Shown here: one piece after another, positions 37,820-46,696 of the stretch | Position numbering within the stretch: position 1 is the first letter of the stretch | Layout of the letters: each line of letters begins with the position of its first letter | Assembly (NCBI RefSeq): GCF_003428645.1 | Contig: NZ_QVQH01000025.1 | Coordinates: 1 to 64,000, forward strand | From: Geodermatophilus marinus | Lineage (GTDB): Bacteria > Actinomycetota > Actinomycetes > Mycobacteriales > Geodermatophilaceae | Length of the DNA: 64,000 nt | Direction: 5' to 3' | Position numbers and translations under genes: made by a program | Notes under the pieces: model-generated | Database searches by the model: none | Told to the model about the DNA's origin: nothing | Seen by the model: the letters and a program-made list of their open reading frames with translations, nothing else

Positions 37820-37893
37820 GCTGACCGTTGACGGTCCTGGCTGACCACCGGTGGTGAGCCAGGACCCCCGATGACCAGCTCACCTGATCATCG
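37806..37893. repeat. nested palindrome spanning the mmuM stop codon
   Basis: 18-bp perfect outer arms (37806-37823 and 37876-37893; ATGATCAGGTGAGCTG core) enclose a second 9-bp stem GTCCTGGCT/AGCCAGGAC (37834-37842, 37857-37865). A central ACCACCGGTGGT palindrome lies inside. The outer left arm contains the mmuM TGA. It may terminate both mmuM and the convergent SDR, and could form a cruciform. Confidence 0.85.
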
Positions 37894-37924
37894 ACCGGGT
37901 CACCGGGTCACCGGGTCGACGGGG

Positions 37925-38782
37925 TCACAGGATGGGGCGGCCCCCGGTGACCGCGACCCGCGCGCCCGAGACGTAGGACGCCTCGTCGCTGGCCAGCAGC
38001 ACGTACACCGGCGCGAGCTCGGCCGGCTGCCCGGCCCGGCCCAGCGGGGTGTTCCCGCCGAAGCTCGCCACCTTCTCCTCCGGCATCGTCGAGGGGATCA
38101 GCGGGGTCCACACCGGCCCGGGGGCGACGCTGTTGACCCGGATGCCCTTCTCGGCCAGCAGCTGGGCGAGGCTGGCCGAGAAGTTGGCGATGCCGGCCTT
38201 GGTCATCGCGTACGGCGCGAGGGTCGGGCTCGGGTTGTCGGAGTTGACCGACGAGGAGTTGATGATCGACCCGCCCGGGGGCATGTGCGGCAGCACGTCC
38301 CGGCAGAGGGTGAACATCGCGGTCAGGTTGAGCGCGAGCGTGTGGTCCCACTCCTCGTCGGAGATCTCGTCGAGGGACTCGTGGCTCATCTGGAACGCCG
38401 CGTTGTTGACCAGGACGTCGACCTTCCCGAACGCCTCGACGGCCTTCGGGACGACGGTCTTCTGGTGGGCGCGGTCGGCGAGGTCCCCGGGGACGAGCAC
38501 GCAGGTCCGGCCGGCCTCCTCGACGAGCTTGGCGGTCTCCCGCGCGTCCTCGTGCTCGTCGAGGTAGGCGATGAGCACGTCGGCGCCCTCGCGCGCGAAG
38601 GCGATCGCCACCGCGCGGCCGATGCCGCTGTCGCCGCCGGTGATGACCGCGGCCTTGCCGGCGAGCCGCCCCGACCCGCGGTAGCTCTCCTCGCCGTGGT
38701 CGGGCCTGGGGTCCATCTCCCCGAGCGTGCCGGGCGGGGTCTGCTGCTGCTCGGGCTGGGATTCCGGGCGGGGCTCGGACAC
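37925..38782 (-). CDS. SDR family oxidoreductase, stress-type (YhdF/YghA-like)
   Basis: 285 aa from GTG 38782, with CAGGAGGACGAC before it. A polar Pro/Gln-rich N-terminal arm of about 38 residues precedes the Rossmann core: TGGDSGIGRAVAIAFAREGA, VNNAAFQMSHESL, catalytic Ser in INSSSVN and YAMTKAG (Tyr/Lys). The extended N-terminus (MDPRPDHGEESYRGSGRLAGK) marks the glucose/general-stress dehydrogenase group related to GsiB-region YdaD and YhdF. Substrate unknown. Convergent with mmuM. Confidence 0.92.
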   Translation of the reverse strand: MSEPRPESQPEQQQTPPGTLGEMDPRPDHGEESYRGSGRLAGKAAVITGGDSGIGRAVAIAFAREGADVLIAYLDEHEDARETAKLVEEAGRTCVLVPGDLADRAHQKTVVPKAVEAFGKVDVLVNNAAFQMSHESLDEISDEEWDHTLALNLTAMFTLCRDVLPHMPPGGSIINSSSVNSDNPSPTLAPYAMTKAGIANFSASLAQLLAEKGIRVNSVAPGPVWTPLIPSTMPEEKVASFGGNTPLGRAGQPAELAPVYVLLASDEASYVSGARVAVTGGRPIL

Positions 38783-38914
38783 GTCGTCCTCCTGGGGTGC
38801 CGGTCGGTACGCCCCGCGCCTACCCGTGCGGGGCCGACCGGAACCCGAACCCTCCCGGGGGCGGGAGCCCTGTCACCGGGAAGGGACGGGGCGTCGGGCA
38901 CGCTGTCCCTCACG

Positions 38915-41473
38915 ATGACCGCCACCGCCCCTCCCCTCCTCGCCGGCCCGGCCGACCTCGACGCGCTGCGGTCCCGGGCGGCCGACCCCGACACCCTCTT
39001 CACCGACGTCGCCACCTGGGCCGAGGGCAACGGCACGCCGCTGTACCCGCACCAGGAGGACGCGCTGATCGAGGTGGTGAGCGGGGCGAACGTCGTCCTC
39101 GCCACGCCGACGGGCTCCGGCAAGTCGCTGGTGGCCACCGGCGCGCAGTACGCCGCCCTGGCCGCCGGCCGCCGCAGCTTCTACACCGCGCCGATCAAGG
39201 CGCTGGTCAGCGAGAAGTTCTTCGCGCTGTGCGGGGTCTTCGGCGCGGCGAACGTCGGCATGCTCACCGGCGACGCCGCGGTCAACCGGGACGCGCCGGT
39301 CATCGCCTGCACCGCCGAGGTGCTGGCCAACATCGCGCTGCGCGAGGGGGCGGACGCCGAGATCGGCCTCGTCGTCATGGACGAGTTCCACTTCTACGGC
39401 GACCCGGACCGCGGCTGGGCCTGGCAGGTGCCGCTGCTGGAGCTGCCACGGGCCCAGTTCCTGCTGATGAGCGCCACCCTCGGTGACACCACCGCGCTGC
39501 GCGAGGACCTCACCCGCCGCACCGGCCGGCCCACCGCGCTGGTGGCCACCGCCGAGCGCCCGGTGCCGCTGCACCACTACTACGCGACCACGCCGGTGCA
39601 CGAGACGATCCAGGAGCTGCTGGACACCCGGCAGGCGCCGGTCTACGTCGTCCACTTCACCCAGGCCTCGGCGCTGGAGCGCGCCCAGGCGCTGATGAGC
39701 GTCAACGTCTGCACGAAGGAGGAGAAGGCCGCGATCGCCGACATGATCGGCGGGTTCCGGTTCTCCTCCGCCTTCGGGACGACGCTCTCGCGGCTGGTCC
39801 GCCACGGCATCGGGGTCCACCACGCCGGGATGCTCCCCAAGTACCGGCGGCTGGTGGAGCAGCTGGCCCAGGCCGGGCTGCTCAAGGTCATCTGCGGCAC
39901 CGACACCCTCGGCGTGGGCATCAACGTCCCGATCCGCACCGTGGTGTTCTCCGCGCTGTCCAAGTACGACGGCTCGCGCACCCGGCTGCTGTCCGCCCGG
40001 GAGTTCCACCAGATCGCCGGGCGGGCCGGGCGCGCGGGCTTCGACACCGCCGGCACCGTCGTCGTCCAGGCGCCCGAGCACGAGGTGGAGAACCTCAAGC
40101 AGTTCGCAAAGGTCGCCGACGACCCCAAGAAGCGCCGGAAGCTGGTGCGGAAGAAGGCCCCCGAGGGCATGGTGCCGTGGAGCGAGGCCACGATGCGCCG
40201 GCTGATCGACGCCGAGCCCGAGCCGCTGGTGAGCAACATGCGGGTGACCACGGCGATGCTGCTCGACGTCGTCGACCGGCCCGGCGACCCGGTCGCCGCG
40301 ATGCGGCGGCTGCTCACCGAGAACCACGAGCCGCGCAAGCGGCAGCTGCGCCACGTCCGCGAGGCGATCGGCATCGCCCGCTCCCTGCTGCAGGCCGGCG
40401 TGGTGGAGCGGCTGCCCGGGCCGGACGCCGACGGCCGGCGCTACCGCCTGACGGTCGACCTACCCCCGGACTTCGCGCTCAACCAGCCGCTGTCGACGTT
40501 CGCGCTGGCCGCCATCGAGCTGCTCGACCCCGCCTCGGAGACCTACGCCCTCGACGTCGTGAGCGTCATCGAGTCCACGCTCGACGACCCGCGGCAGGTC
40601 CTGGCCGCCCAGCTCAACAATGCCAGGGGCGAGGCCGTGGCGCAGATGAAGGCCGAGGGCATCGAGTACGAGGAGCGCATGGAGCTGCTCGAGGAGGTCT
40701 CCTACCCCCGGCCGCTGGAGGAGCTGCTCGAGCACGCCTTCGAGGTGTACGTGCGCGGCAACCCGTGGGCGGCCGATGCCCACCCGTCGCCGAAGTCCGT
40801 CGTCCGGGACATGTGGGAGCGCGCCCTCACCTTCCGGGAGCTGGTCGGCACCTACGGGCTGACCCGCGCGGAGGGGGCGGTGCTGCGCTACCTCTCCGAC
40901 GCCTACAAGGCGCTGCGCTCCGGCGTCCCGGCGGCCGCGCGCACCGAGGAGGTCACCGACCTCGTGGAGTGGCTCGGCGAGCTGGTCCGCCAGGTCGACT
41001 CCTCCCTGCTCGACGAGTGGGAGGCGCTGACCGACCCGGACCGCCCCGCCGACGAGCCGGTCGCCGTCCCCGCCCGGCCGCGCCCGCTGACCGGCAACGA
41101 GCGGGCCTTCACCGCGATGGTGCGCAACGCGCTGTTCCACCGGGTGCAGCTGTGGGCCCGGCGGCGCTGGTACGACCTCGGCGAGCTCGACGCCGGCTCG
41201 GGCTGGGACGCCGACCGCTGGGGCGGGGTGGTGCAGGCGTACTTCGCCGAGCACGAGGAGGTGCGCACCGGCGCCGACGCCCGCGGCCCCGCGCTGCTCG
41301 TCTGGGACCGGGGCACACCCGGGGTGTGGCGGGTGCGCCAGATCGTCGACGACCCGGCCGGCGACCACGACTGGGGCATCGACGCCGAGGTGGACCTCGC
41401 CGCCTCGGACGACGAGGGCGCGCTGGTGCTGCGCGTCGTCGACGCCGGCCGCCGGGATGCCGCGTGGACCTGA
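38915..41473 (+). CDS. DEAD/DEAH-box helicase, DUF3516 family
   Basis: 852 aa, Ski2-like SF2 helicase. Walker A ATPTGSGKS (near 66), TAPIKALVSEKF (Ia), MDEFHFYG (DEFH, motif II), LLMSATLG (III), and HQIAGRAGRAG (VI, near 375). The C-terminal half (about 430-852) is the DUF3516 region found in actinobacteria (KKAPEGMVPWSEATMRRLID, VEWLGELVRQVDSSLLDEWE). Probable RNA or DNA unwinding; substrate undefined. ATG 38915; the open frame upstream overlaps the SDR on the other strand and is rejected. Confidence 0.94.
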   Translation: MTATAPPLLAGPADLDALRSRAADPDTLFTDVATWAEGNGTPLYPHQEDALIEVVSGANVVLATPTGSGKSLVATGAQYAALAAGRRSFYTAPIKALVSEKFFALCGVFGAANVGMLTGDAAVNRDAPVIACTAEVLANIALREGADAEIGLVVMDEFHFYGDPDRGWAWQVPLLELPRAQFLLMSATLGDTTALREDLTRRTGRPTALVATAERPVPLHHYYATTPVHETIQELLDTRQAPVYVVHFTQASALERAQALMSVNVCTKEEKAAIADMIGGFRFSSAFGTTLSRLVRHGIGVHHAGMLPKYRRLVEQLAQAGLLKVICGTDTLGVGINVPIRTVVFSALSKYDGSRTRLLSAREFHQIAGRAGRAGFDTAGTVVVQAPEHEVENLKQFAKVADDPKKRRKLVRKKAPEGMVPWSEATMRRLIDAEPEPLVSNMRVTTAMLLDVVDRPGDPVAAMRRLLTENHEPRKRQLRHVREAIGIARSLLQAGVVERLPGPDADGRRYRLTVDLPPDFALNQPLSTFALAAIELLDPASETYALDVVSVIESTLDDPRQVLAAQLNNARGEAVAQMKAEGIEYEERMELLEEVSYPRPLEELLEHAFEVYVRGNPWAADAHPSPKSVVRDMWERALTFRELVGTYGLTRAEGAVLRYLSDAYKALRSGVPAAARTEEVTDLVEWLGELVRQVDSSLLDEWEALTDPDRPADEPVAVPARPRPLTGNERAFTAMVRNALFHRVQLWARRRWYDLGELDAGSGWDADRWGGVVQAYFAEHEEVRTGADARGPALLVWDRGTPGVWRVRQIVDDPAGDHDWGIDAEVDLAASDDEGALVLRVVDAGRRDAAWT

Positions 41474-41516
41474 GCGGCGGGCCGACCGGCGATCCCCGCC
41501 CGGGACCCGGACCCGG

Positions 41517-41590
41517 CCGTGATCATGGGCACCCGGCCGGTGCCGTCGGCGTGTCGTCCCGTGTCGCGGGCGAGAACCCCATGATCACGG
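41517..41590. repeat. dispersed palindrome, family A copy 2
   Basis: 13-bp perfect arms CCGTGATCATGGG and CCCATGATCACGG (41517-41529, 41578-41590). The interior, read on the minus strand, contains CGACACGGG(n2)GACACGCCG as in copy 1. It lies exactly at the broken end of the GNAT remnant. Confidence 0.75.
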
Positions 41591-41844
41591 ACGGGGGCGG
41601 CGACCTGGGGCACGTCCGCACCGCCGCGCTGCACGCCGCCCGGGCGGTCGACCCCGACCGGCCGGTGGTGGCCTGCCTGCTCGAGCACAACGCCCGGTCG
41701 CGCGGCCGGGCCGAGCGGGCCGGCCTGACGCCGGTGTGGCGCGGCCCGGACGCCGGCAACCCCGATCCGGGCGCGGTGCGGCTGGTGTACGCCGACCGGC
41801 CGCTGGACGCGGAGACGCTGGGCCGGGTCGCGGCGCTCGCGTGA
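41581..41844 (+). pseudogene. 5'-truncated GNAT acetyltransferase remnant
   Basis: 87 codons. From HVRTAALHAARAVDPDRPVV to the stop the text reads like the C-terminal third of a GNAT enzyme: VACLLEHNARSRGRAERAG is the strand-5/helix-4 region and RLVYADRPL the terminal strand. The acetyl-CoA loop and the N-terminal half are missing. The only ATG (41581) lies in the right arm of the family A palindrome, suggesting the 5' part was lost when the element arrived. It overlaps the next gene (GTGA). A very small functional protein cannot be excluded. Confidence 0.65.
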
Positions 41845-42617
41845 CCCCGCTCGAGGCCGCGGCCGTGGCCGCGGCGGGCCTGGCCGCCGGCGCCATCAAC
41901 GCCGTGGTCGGCTCCGGCACGCTGGTCACCTTCCCCGTCCTGCTCGCGGTCGGCCTGCCGCCGGTGACCGCGACGGTGAGCAACTCCCTCGGCCTGGTCC
42001 CGGGCAGCCTGACCGGTTCCCTCGGCTACCGGCGGGAGCTGGCCGGGCAGGGCGGCCTGGTGCTGCGCCTCCTGCCGGCCTCGGTGCTCGGCGCGCTGAC
42101 CGGCGCGTTCCTGCTGCTGCACCTGCCGGCGTCGGCGTTCGAGGCGGTGGTGCCGGCGCTGGTGGGGCTGGCCGTGGTGCTGGTCGCCGTGCAACCGCTG
42201 GTGCAGCGGGCGCTGGCCCGGAGCCGGGCGGACGACGCGCCGCGGCCGCTGGGCCGCGGCCGGCTGCTCGCCCTGCTGGCCGGGGCCTACGCGACCGGCA
42301 GCTACGGCGGCTACTTCGCCGCCAGCCAGGGCGTGCTGCAGGTCGGCGTCTTCGGGCTGCTGGTGCGGGAGTCGCTGCAGCGGCTCAACGCGCTGAAGAA
42401 CGTGCTCACCCTCACGGTCAACACCGTGGCGGCCGGCGCCTACGTGGTGGTGGCCACCGAGCGGGTGCACTGGGCGGCGGCCGGCCTCGTGGCGGCGGGC
42501 TCGCTGGCCGGCGGGTACCTCGGGGCCCGCTTCGGGCGCCGGCTGCCGTCCCCGGTGCTGCGGGCGGCGATCGTCGTCCTCGGCTGCGCGGCCGTCGCGG
42601 TGCTGCTCACCCGGTGA
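41841..42617 (+). CDS. TauE/SafE family sulfite/anion permease (1)
   Basis: 258 aa, about 8 membrane helices. The first TauE/SafE half begins AAGLAAGAINAVVGSGTLVTFPVLLAVGLPP, and the second half repeats the pattern at AYATGSYGGYFAASQGVLQVG. These exporters or importers carry sulfite, sulfoacetate or other anions; the substrate here is not inferable. The GTG start overlaps the GNAT remnant. A homologue lies one gene downstream, with a GAF-ANTAR gene between them. Confidence 0.9.
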   Translation: MTPLEAAAVAAAGLAAGAINAVVGSGTLVTFPVLLAVGLPPVTATVSNSLGLVPGSLTGSLGYRRELAGQGGLVLRLLPASVLGALTGAFLLLHLPASAFEAVVPALVGLAVVLVAVQPLVQRALARSRADDAPRPLGRGRLLALLAGAYATGSYGGYFAASQGVLQVGVFGLLVRESLQRLNALKNVLTLTVNTVAAGAYVVVATERVHWAAAGLVAAGSLAGGYLGARFGRRLPSPVLRAAIVVLGCAAVAVLLTR

Positions 42618-42651
42618 GCACAGGGGGGTCCGGGCGCTGCATGCTGTCGGC

Positions 42652-43398
42652 ATGACGAGTCCGGCCGCCGAACGCTTCGACGACGCCCTCCGCACCGTCC
42701 CGCCCGAGCTCGCCCGGCCCGAGCTGCTGCCCTCCCGCCTGGCCCGCGCCGCCGCCGCCGCCCTGCCGGTCGACGGAGCGGGCCTGAGCCTGCACGTCGG
42801 TGCCCTGCGCACCCCGATCGGCGCCAGCGACGAGCTGATCGCGCACGCCGAGCGGCTGCAGTTCACCCTCGGCGACGGCCCGTGCCTGCGCGCGCACGAC
42901 ATGGGCGACACCGTCACTTTCGACCCCGAGGACATCGAGCACAACTGGCCCGAGCTGTGGGCGGCGCTGTCGCAGGCGACCCCGTTCCGCGCCGTCCTCT
43001 CGGTGTCGCTGCCGCCGCCGCTGGGCCCGCTCGTGGTGCTCGACCTCTACGCCCACGAGCCGGAGGGCCTGCAGCGGCTGGACCGCGAGGAGGTGCGCAC
43101 CATCGCCACCGCCACCACGCAGGAGCTGGCGGTGGCCGTCCGCGGCCCCGACTTCCCGGACGACGGCAGCGGCTGGCTCGAGGGTCCCGACGCCCGCCGC
43201 CGGGCGCGGGTGTGGCAGGCCATGGGCCTCATCGGGGTCGCCTGCGACCTGGACGGGCCCGATGCGATCGCCACCATGCAGGCCGCCGCCCTGACCAGCG
43301 GCCGCGTGGTCGACGACATCGCCGAGGACATCGTCTCCGGCCGCCTCTCCCCGCAGGACCTCGCCGCGGCACCCGTGCCCGACGACGACCTGGGGTGA
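42652..43398 (+). CDS. GAF-ANTAR domain protein
   Basis: 248 aa. GAF sensor domain at about 25-160 (GAGLSLHVGALRTPIGASDE, LQFTLGDGPCLRAHD), then an ANTAR-like RNA-binding module at about 183-240 (ARVWQAMGLIGVACDL, IATMQAAALTSGRVVDDIA). ANTAR proteins bind paired hexaloop hairpins in nascent RNA and prevent termination. No cognate hairpin pair was recognised here. It stops 4 bp inside the next permease gene (GTGA), so it probably regulates, or is regulated with, the flanking permeases. Confidence 0.85.
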   Translation: MTSPAAERFDDALRTVPPELARPELLPSRLARAAAAALPVDGAGLSLHVGALRTPIGASDELIAHAERLQFTLGDGPCLRAHDMGDTVTFDPEDIEHNWPELWAALSQATPFRAVLSVSLPPPLGPLVVLDLYAHEPEGLQRLDREEVRTIATATTQELAVAVRGPDFPDDGSGWLEGPDARRRARVWQAMGLIGVACDLDGPDAIATMQAAALTSGRVVDDIAEDIVSGRLSPQDLAAAPVPDDDLG

Positions 43399-44168
43399 CG
43401 CCCCTGGAGTTCGGCCTGCTCGTGCTGGCCGGGCTCGCCGCCGGCCTCACCGGGAGCATCGCCGGGCTCGCCTCGCTGGTCAGCTACCCGGCCCTGCTGG
43501 CGACCGGGCTGCCGCCGATCACCGCCAACGTGACCAACACCGTCGCCCTGGTGCTCAACAGCGTGGGGTCGGTGAGCGCCTCCCGCCCGGAGCTGACCGG
43601 CCAGGGACGGCGGCTGCTGCCGCTGGCCGCGGCCGCCGTCCTCGGCGGGGTCGCCGGCGCGGTGCTGCTGCTGCTCACCCCCGGCGAGGCGTTCGAGCGG
43701 ATCGTGCCGTGGCTGATCGCGGCCGCGTCGGTGGCCATCCTGGTCCAGCGCCCGCCCCGGGACCTCGCCGCGGAGGGGGCCGCCGAGCAGGCCGCCCACC
43801 CGCACCGGGACCCGTGGTGGCTGCCGCTGGGCACCATGGCGATCGCGGTGTACGGCGGCTACTTCGGCGCCGCGGCCGGCGTGCTCATGCTGGCCATGTA
43901 CCTGCTCAGCACCGGCGAGGGCCTGCCCCGGGGCAACGCGCTGAAGAACGCCGTCCTCGGGGTGGCCAACGCCGTGGCCGCGCTGGGCTACGTGCTCTTC
44001 ACCTCGGTGGCCTGGGCTGCGGCGCTGCCGCTGGCCCTCGGCCTGTTCCTCGGCGGCCGGCTCGGCCCGGGCGTCGTGCGCAGGGCCCCGCAGACCGCGC
44101 TGCGTCGGGTGATCGCGCTGGCCGGGCTGGGCCTGGCCGTGCACCTCGCGGCACAGGCCTACACCTGA
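43395..44168 (+). CDS. TauE/SafE family sulfite/anion permease (2)
   Basis: 257 aa, about 8 membrane helices, paralogous to the product of 41841-42617: GLAAGLTGSIAGLASLVSYPALLATGLPP in half one and AVYGGYFGAAAGVLMLAMYL in half two. The central cytoplasmic loop is RDLAAEGAAEQAAHPHRDP. Translation is coupled to the GAF-ANTAR gene through the GTGA overlap. The pair of related permeases may form a heteromer or arise from local duplication. Confidence 0.9.
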   Translation: MTPLEFGLLVLAGLAAGLTGSIAGLASLVSYPALLATGLPPITANVTNTVALVLNSVGSVSASRPELTGQGRRLLPLAAAAVLGGVAGAVLLLLTPGEAFERIVPWLIAAASVAILVQRPPRDLAAEGAAEQAAHPHRDPWWLPLGTMAIAVYGGYFGAAAGVLMLAMYLLSTGEGLPRGNALKNAVLGVANAVAALGYVLFTSVAWAAALPLALGLFLGGRLGPGVVRRAPQTALRRVIALAGLGLAVHLAAQAYT

Positions 44169-44193
44169 CGCCGGTCGGCGCACCGGCGGGGGA

Positions 44194-44868
44194 TCAGCTC
44201 ACGTAGGCGGCCAGGAAGAGCACGAAGGCGGACGCGGCGAGCAGCAGCCGCGCCGGCGTCAGCCCGTTGAGCAGGCCGGCGGTGGCCTCCACCGACGCCG
44301 GGCGCACCGGGAGCTCGCGGGAGCGGCGCAGCAGCCGGACCTCGTCGGCCAGCAGCACGGTGGCCGCGCCGAGCAGGGACAGGCCCACCGTCACGAAGAC
44401 CAGGGCCAGCCGCGCTGCGAAGCCCTCGGCGACCCCGGCCAGCAGCAGGACGACGACCAGGCCGGCCACCAGGCCGGCCAGCGCCCCGGCCACCGGCGCC
44501 CACGGCCCCATCCGGGTGAGCGGGCTCGGCCGACGCGGGCGGACCCGGGGCCGGCCGGTGACCGGCGCGGTCGGCTGGTGCCCCTCCGCGGGCGGGGCGG
44601 CGCCGGGCGGCGCGGCCTCGGGCGGCGCGGGCGTGCCGCGGGACCCGGAGGCGGCGGTGGCCCCGGCCGGGGACCCCTCCTCCGGAGCGGCGGGCGGCGC
44701 GCCGGCAGGTGAGGACCCTGCCGCCGACGGCCCGGCGGGCCTGGGCGCCGGGGGCGGCACGGAGGGCACCGGACCGGTGGCCTGCGGCGGGGCCGGCAGG
44801 GTCGCGGTCGGCGGCGGCCCCGGGGACGGCTGCGGGGAGGACGGCTCGGGCGTCGGCGACTCGGGCAT
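44194..44868 (-). CDS. Pro/Ala-rich membrane protein
   Basis: 224 aa from ATG 44868. The first 125 residues are a low-complexity Pro/Ala/Ser/Gly region, presumably disordered and cytoplasmic. Three hydrophobic segments follow (about 133-155, 160-180, 203-222), separated by a basic loop EVRLLRRSRELPVRP. No catalytic motif. Function not recognised. The composition of the N-terminal half makes the exact start uncertain (an ATG/GTG further upstream is possible). Convergent with the second permease. Confidence 0.65.
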   Translation of the reverse strand: MPESPTPEPSSPQPSPGPPPTATLPAPPQATGPVPSVPPPAPRPAGPSAAGSSPAGAPPAAPEEGSPAGATAASGSRGTPAPPEAAPPGAAPPAEGHQPTAPVTGRPRVRPRRPSPLTRMGPWAPVAGALAGLVAGLVVVLLLAGVAEGFAARLALVFVTVGLSLLGAATVLLADEVRLLRRSRELPVRPASVEATAGLLNGLTPARLLLAASAFVLFLAAYVS

Positions 44869-44949
44869 CGCCGGCCACGCTAGGCGGCGGGACCGACGGT
44901 CCCGGGGACCTCCGCCCGGGGTGTCGGCATGTCGACCTGTCGACACGCC

Positions 44950-45004
44950 GGCCCTCCTGCAGGGTCCCGCCGCGGGCCTGCGAGTGGTGGGGGGCAGGAG
45001 GGCC
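44950..45004. terminator. stem-loop after the GH13 gene (repeat family B)
   Basis: GGCCCTCCTGC (44950-44960) pairs with GCAGGAGGGCC (44994-45004), 11 bp. The loop, read on the minus strand, carries CTCGCAGGCCCGCGGCGGG, close to the pheT element. It begins 6 bp after the GH13 stop codon. Confidence 0.65.
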
Positions 45005-45009
45005 CTCCC

Positions 45010-46683
45010 TCAGACCAGGCGGCGGCTGCCGGGGGCGACCACCCGCAACCAGCGGTACCCGTAGCCGTCGAGGGCCAGGTCGGCCCGCCCCTCGTCGTCC
45101 AGCTCCTCCTCGCCGGGCTGCAGCAGGTCCACCAGCCGGTGCTCCGTGCCGCAGTCGTCGAGCCGGACCGGCACGGTGACCGGCTCGGCACCGAGGTTGT
45201 GCACGGCCACCAGGGCGCCCTCGTCCCAGGTGCACCGGTGCGCCAGCACCTGGGCGTGCGGCTGCTCCAGGACGGAGTAGGCGCCCCAGCCCAGCTCCGG
45301 GGACTCCCGGTACCGGCGGATCAGCAGCTTCATGAACGACAGCAGCGAGTCCGGGTCGTGCCGCTGGTCGGCGACGTTGACGAACTCCGGCGCGAAGCCG
45401 CCGTCGACGACCGGGCCGGGCAGCGCGCCGGCGTCCTCGACGGTGGAGAAGCCGCCGTGGCGGCCCGAGGTCCACTGCATGGGCGTGCGGACGGCGAGCC
45501 GGCCGGACGCGTCGAGGTCCTCCCCCATGCCGATCTCCTCGCCGTAGAAGAGCACCGGCGTGCCCGGGAGCGAGAACAGCAGGCTGTAGACCAGGCGCAC
45601 CCGCCGCGGGTCGCCGTCGAGCATCGGCGGCAGCCGGCGGCGCAGGCCGCGGCCGTAGACCTGCATGCGCTCCTCCGGCCCGAAGGCGGCGAAGACCTCC
45701 GCGCGCTCGTCGTCGGAGAGCTTGTCGAGGGTGAGCTCGTCGTGGTTGCGGACGAAGGTGGCCCACTGGCTGTCGGGGTTGACCGCCGGCCGCTCGGTGA
45801 GCGCCGTGGTCAGCGGGCCGGCGTCGGCGCGGGCCAGGGAGAGGTAGAGCGCCTGCATGCCGACGAAGTCGAAGAGCATGGTGAGTTCGTCGCCGTCGGC
45901 GCCGCCGAAGAAGTCGACCTGCTGCTCGTGCGGCAGGTTCACCTCGCCAAGCAGGATGCCGTCGCCGGTGCGGCGGCCGAGGAACCGGCGCAGCGCCCGC
46001 AGGTAGGCGTGCGGCTCCGGGAAGCGCTCGGCGTCGTCGGGCTGGGTCTCCAGGAAGAAGGGGACGGCGTCGACGCGGAAGCCCGACAGCCCGAGCTGCA
46101 GCCAGAAGCCCATGATCTTGGCGATCTCGTCCCGGACGCGCGGGTTGGCCACGTTCAGGTCGGGCTGCTCCTTGTAGAAGCGGTGCAGGTACCACTCCCC
46201 CGTGGCCTCGTTCCGGGTCCAGGTGCTGTCCTCCTGGTCGGGGAAGACGACCTGGTCGGAGGTGTCCGGCGGCTCGTCGTCCCGCCACACGTACCAGTCG
46301 TGCAGCGGGTCGTCCTTGCTGCGGCGGGCCTGCTGGAACCACGGGTGCTGGATCGAGGTGTGGTTGACCACCAGGTCGGCGATCACCCGCATGCCCCGGT
46401 CGTTCGCCGTCCGGATGGCCTCGACCAGGTCGCCGTGGGTGCCCAGCCGCGGGTCGACGCCGTAGAAGTCGGTGATGTCGTAGCCGTCGTCGCGCTCGGC
46501 GGTCGGGTAGAAGGGCATCAGCCACAGGCAGGTCACGCCGAGGTCGGCGAGGTGGTCGATGCGCTGGGCGAGGCCGGCGAAGTCGCCGCAGCCGTCGCCG
46601 TTCCAGTCCAGGTAGGTCTCGACGTCCAGGCAGTAGACGACGGCCGTCTTCCACCACAGGTCGGCGGTGTCGGTGATCCGCAC
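45010..46683 (-). CDS. GH13 alpha-amylase family enzyme (trehalose synthase-like)
   Basis: 557 aa (beta/alpha)8 glycosidase. Early strand DLVVNHTS (region I), GLSGFRVDAVPF (catalytic Asp, near 220), LLGEVNLP (acid/base Glu, near 262) and FVRNHDELT (third Asp, near 330). The N-terminus (WWKTAVVYCLDVETYLDWNGDG) and the late GTPVLFYGEEIGMGEDL resemble trehalose synthase (TreS), but the maltokinase partner is absent. It acts on maltose, trehalose or short alpha-glucans. The GTG start lies 13 bp after the LLM oxidoreductase. Confidence 0.9.
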   Translation of the reverse strand: MRITDTADLWWKTAVVYCLDVETYLDWNGDGCGDFAGLAQRIDHLADLGVTCLWLMPFYPTAERDDGYDITDFYGVDPRLGTHGDLVEAIRTANDRGMRVIADLVVNHTSIQHPWFQQARRSKDDPLHDWYVWRDDEPPDTSDQVVFPDQEDSTWTRNEATGEWYLHRFYKEQPDLNVANPRVRDEIAKIMGFWLQLGLSGFRVDAVPFFLETQPDDAERFPEPHAYLRALRRFLGRRTGDGILLGEVNLPHEQQVDFFGGADGDELTMLFDFVGMQALYLSLARADAGPLTTALTERPAVNPDSQWATFVRNHDELTLDKLSDDERAEVFAAFGPEERMQVYGRGLRRRLPPMLDGDPRRVRLVYSLLFSLPGTPVLFYGEEIGMGEDLDASGRLAVRTPMQWTSGRHGGFSTVEDAGALPGPVVDGGFAPEFVNVADQRHDPDSLLSFMKLLIRRYRESPELGWGAYSVLEQPHAQVLAHRCTWDEGALVAVHNLGAEPVTVPVRLDDCGTEHRLVDLLQPGEEELDDEGRADLALDGYGYRWLRVVAPGSRRLV

Positions 46684-46696
46684 GGGTCGGCTCCCC

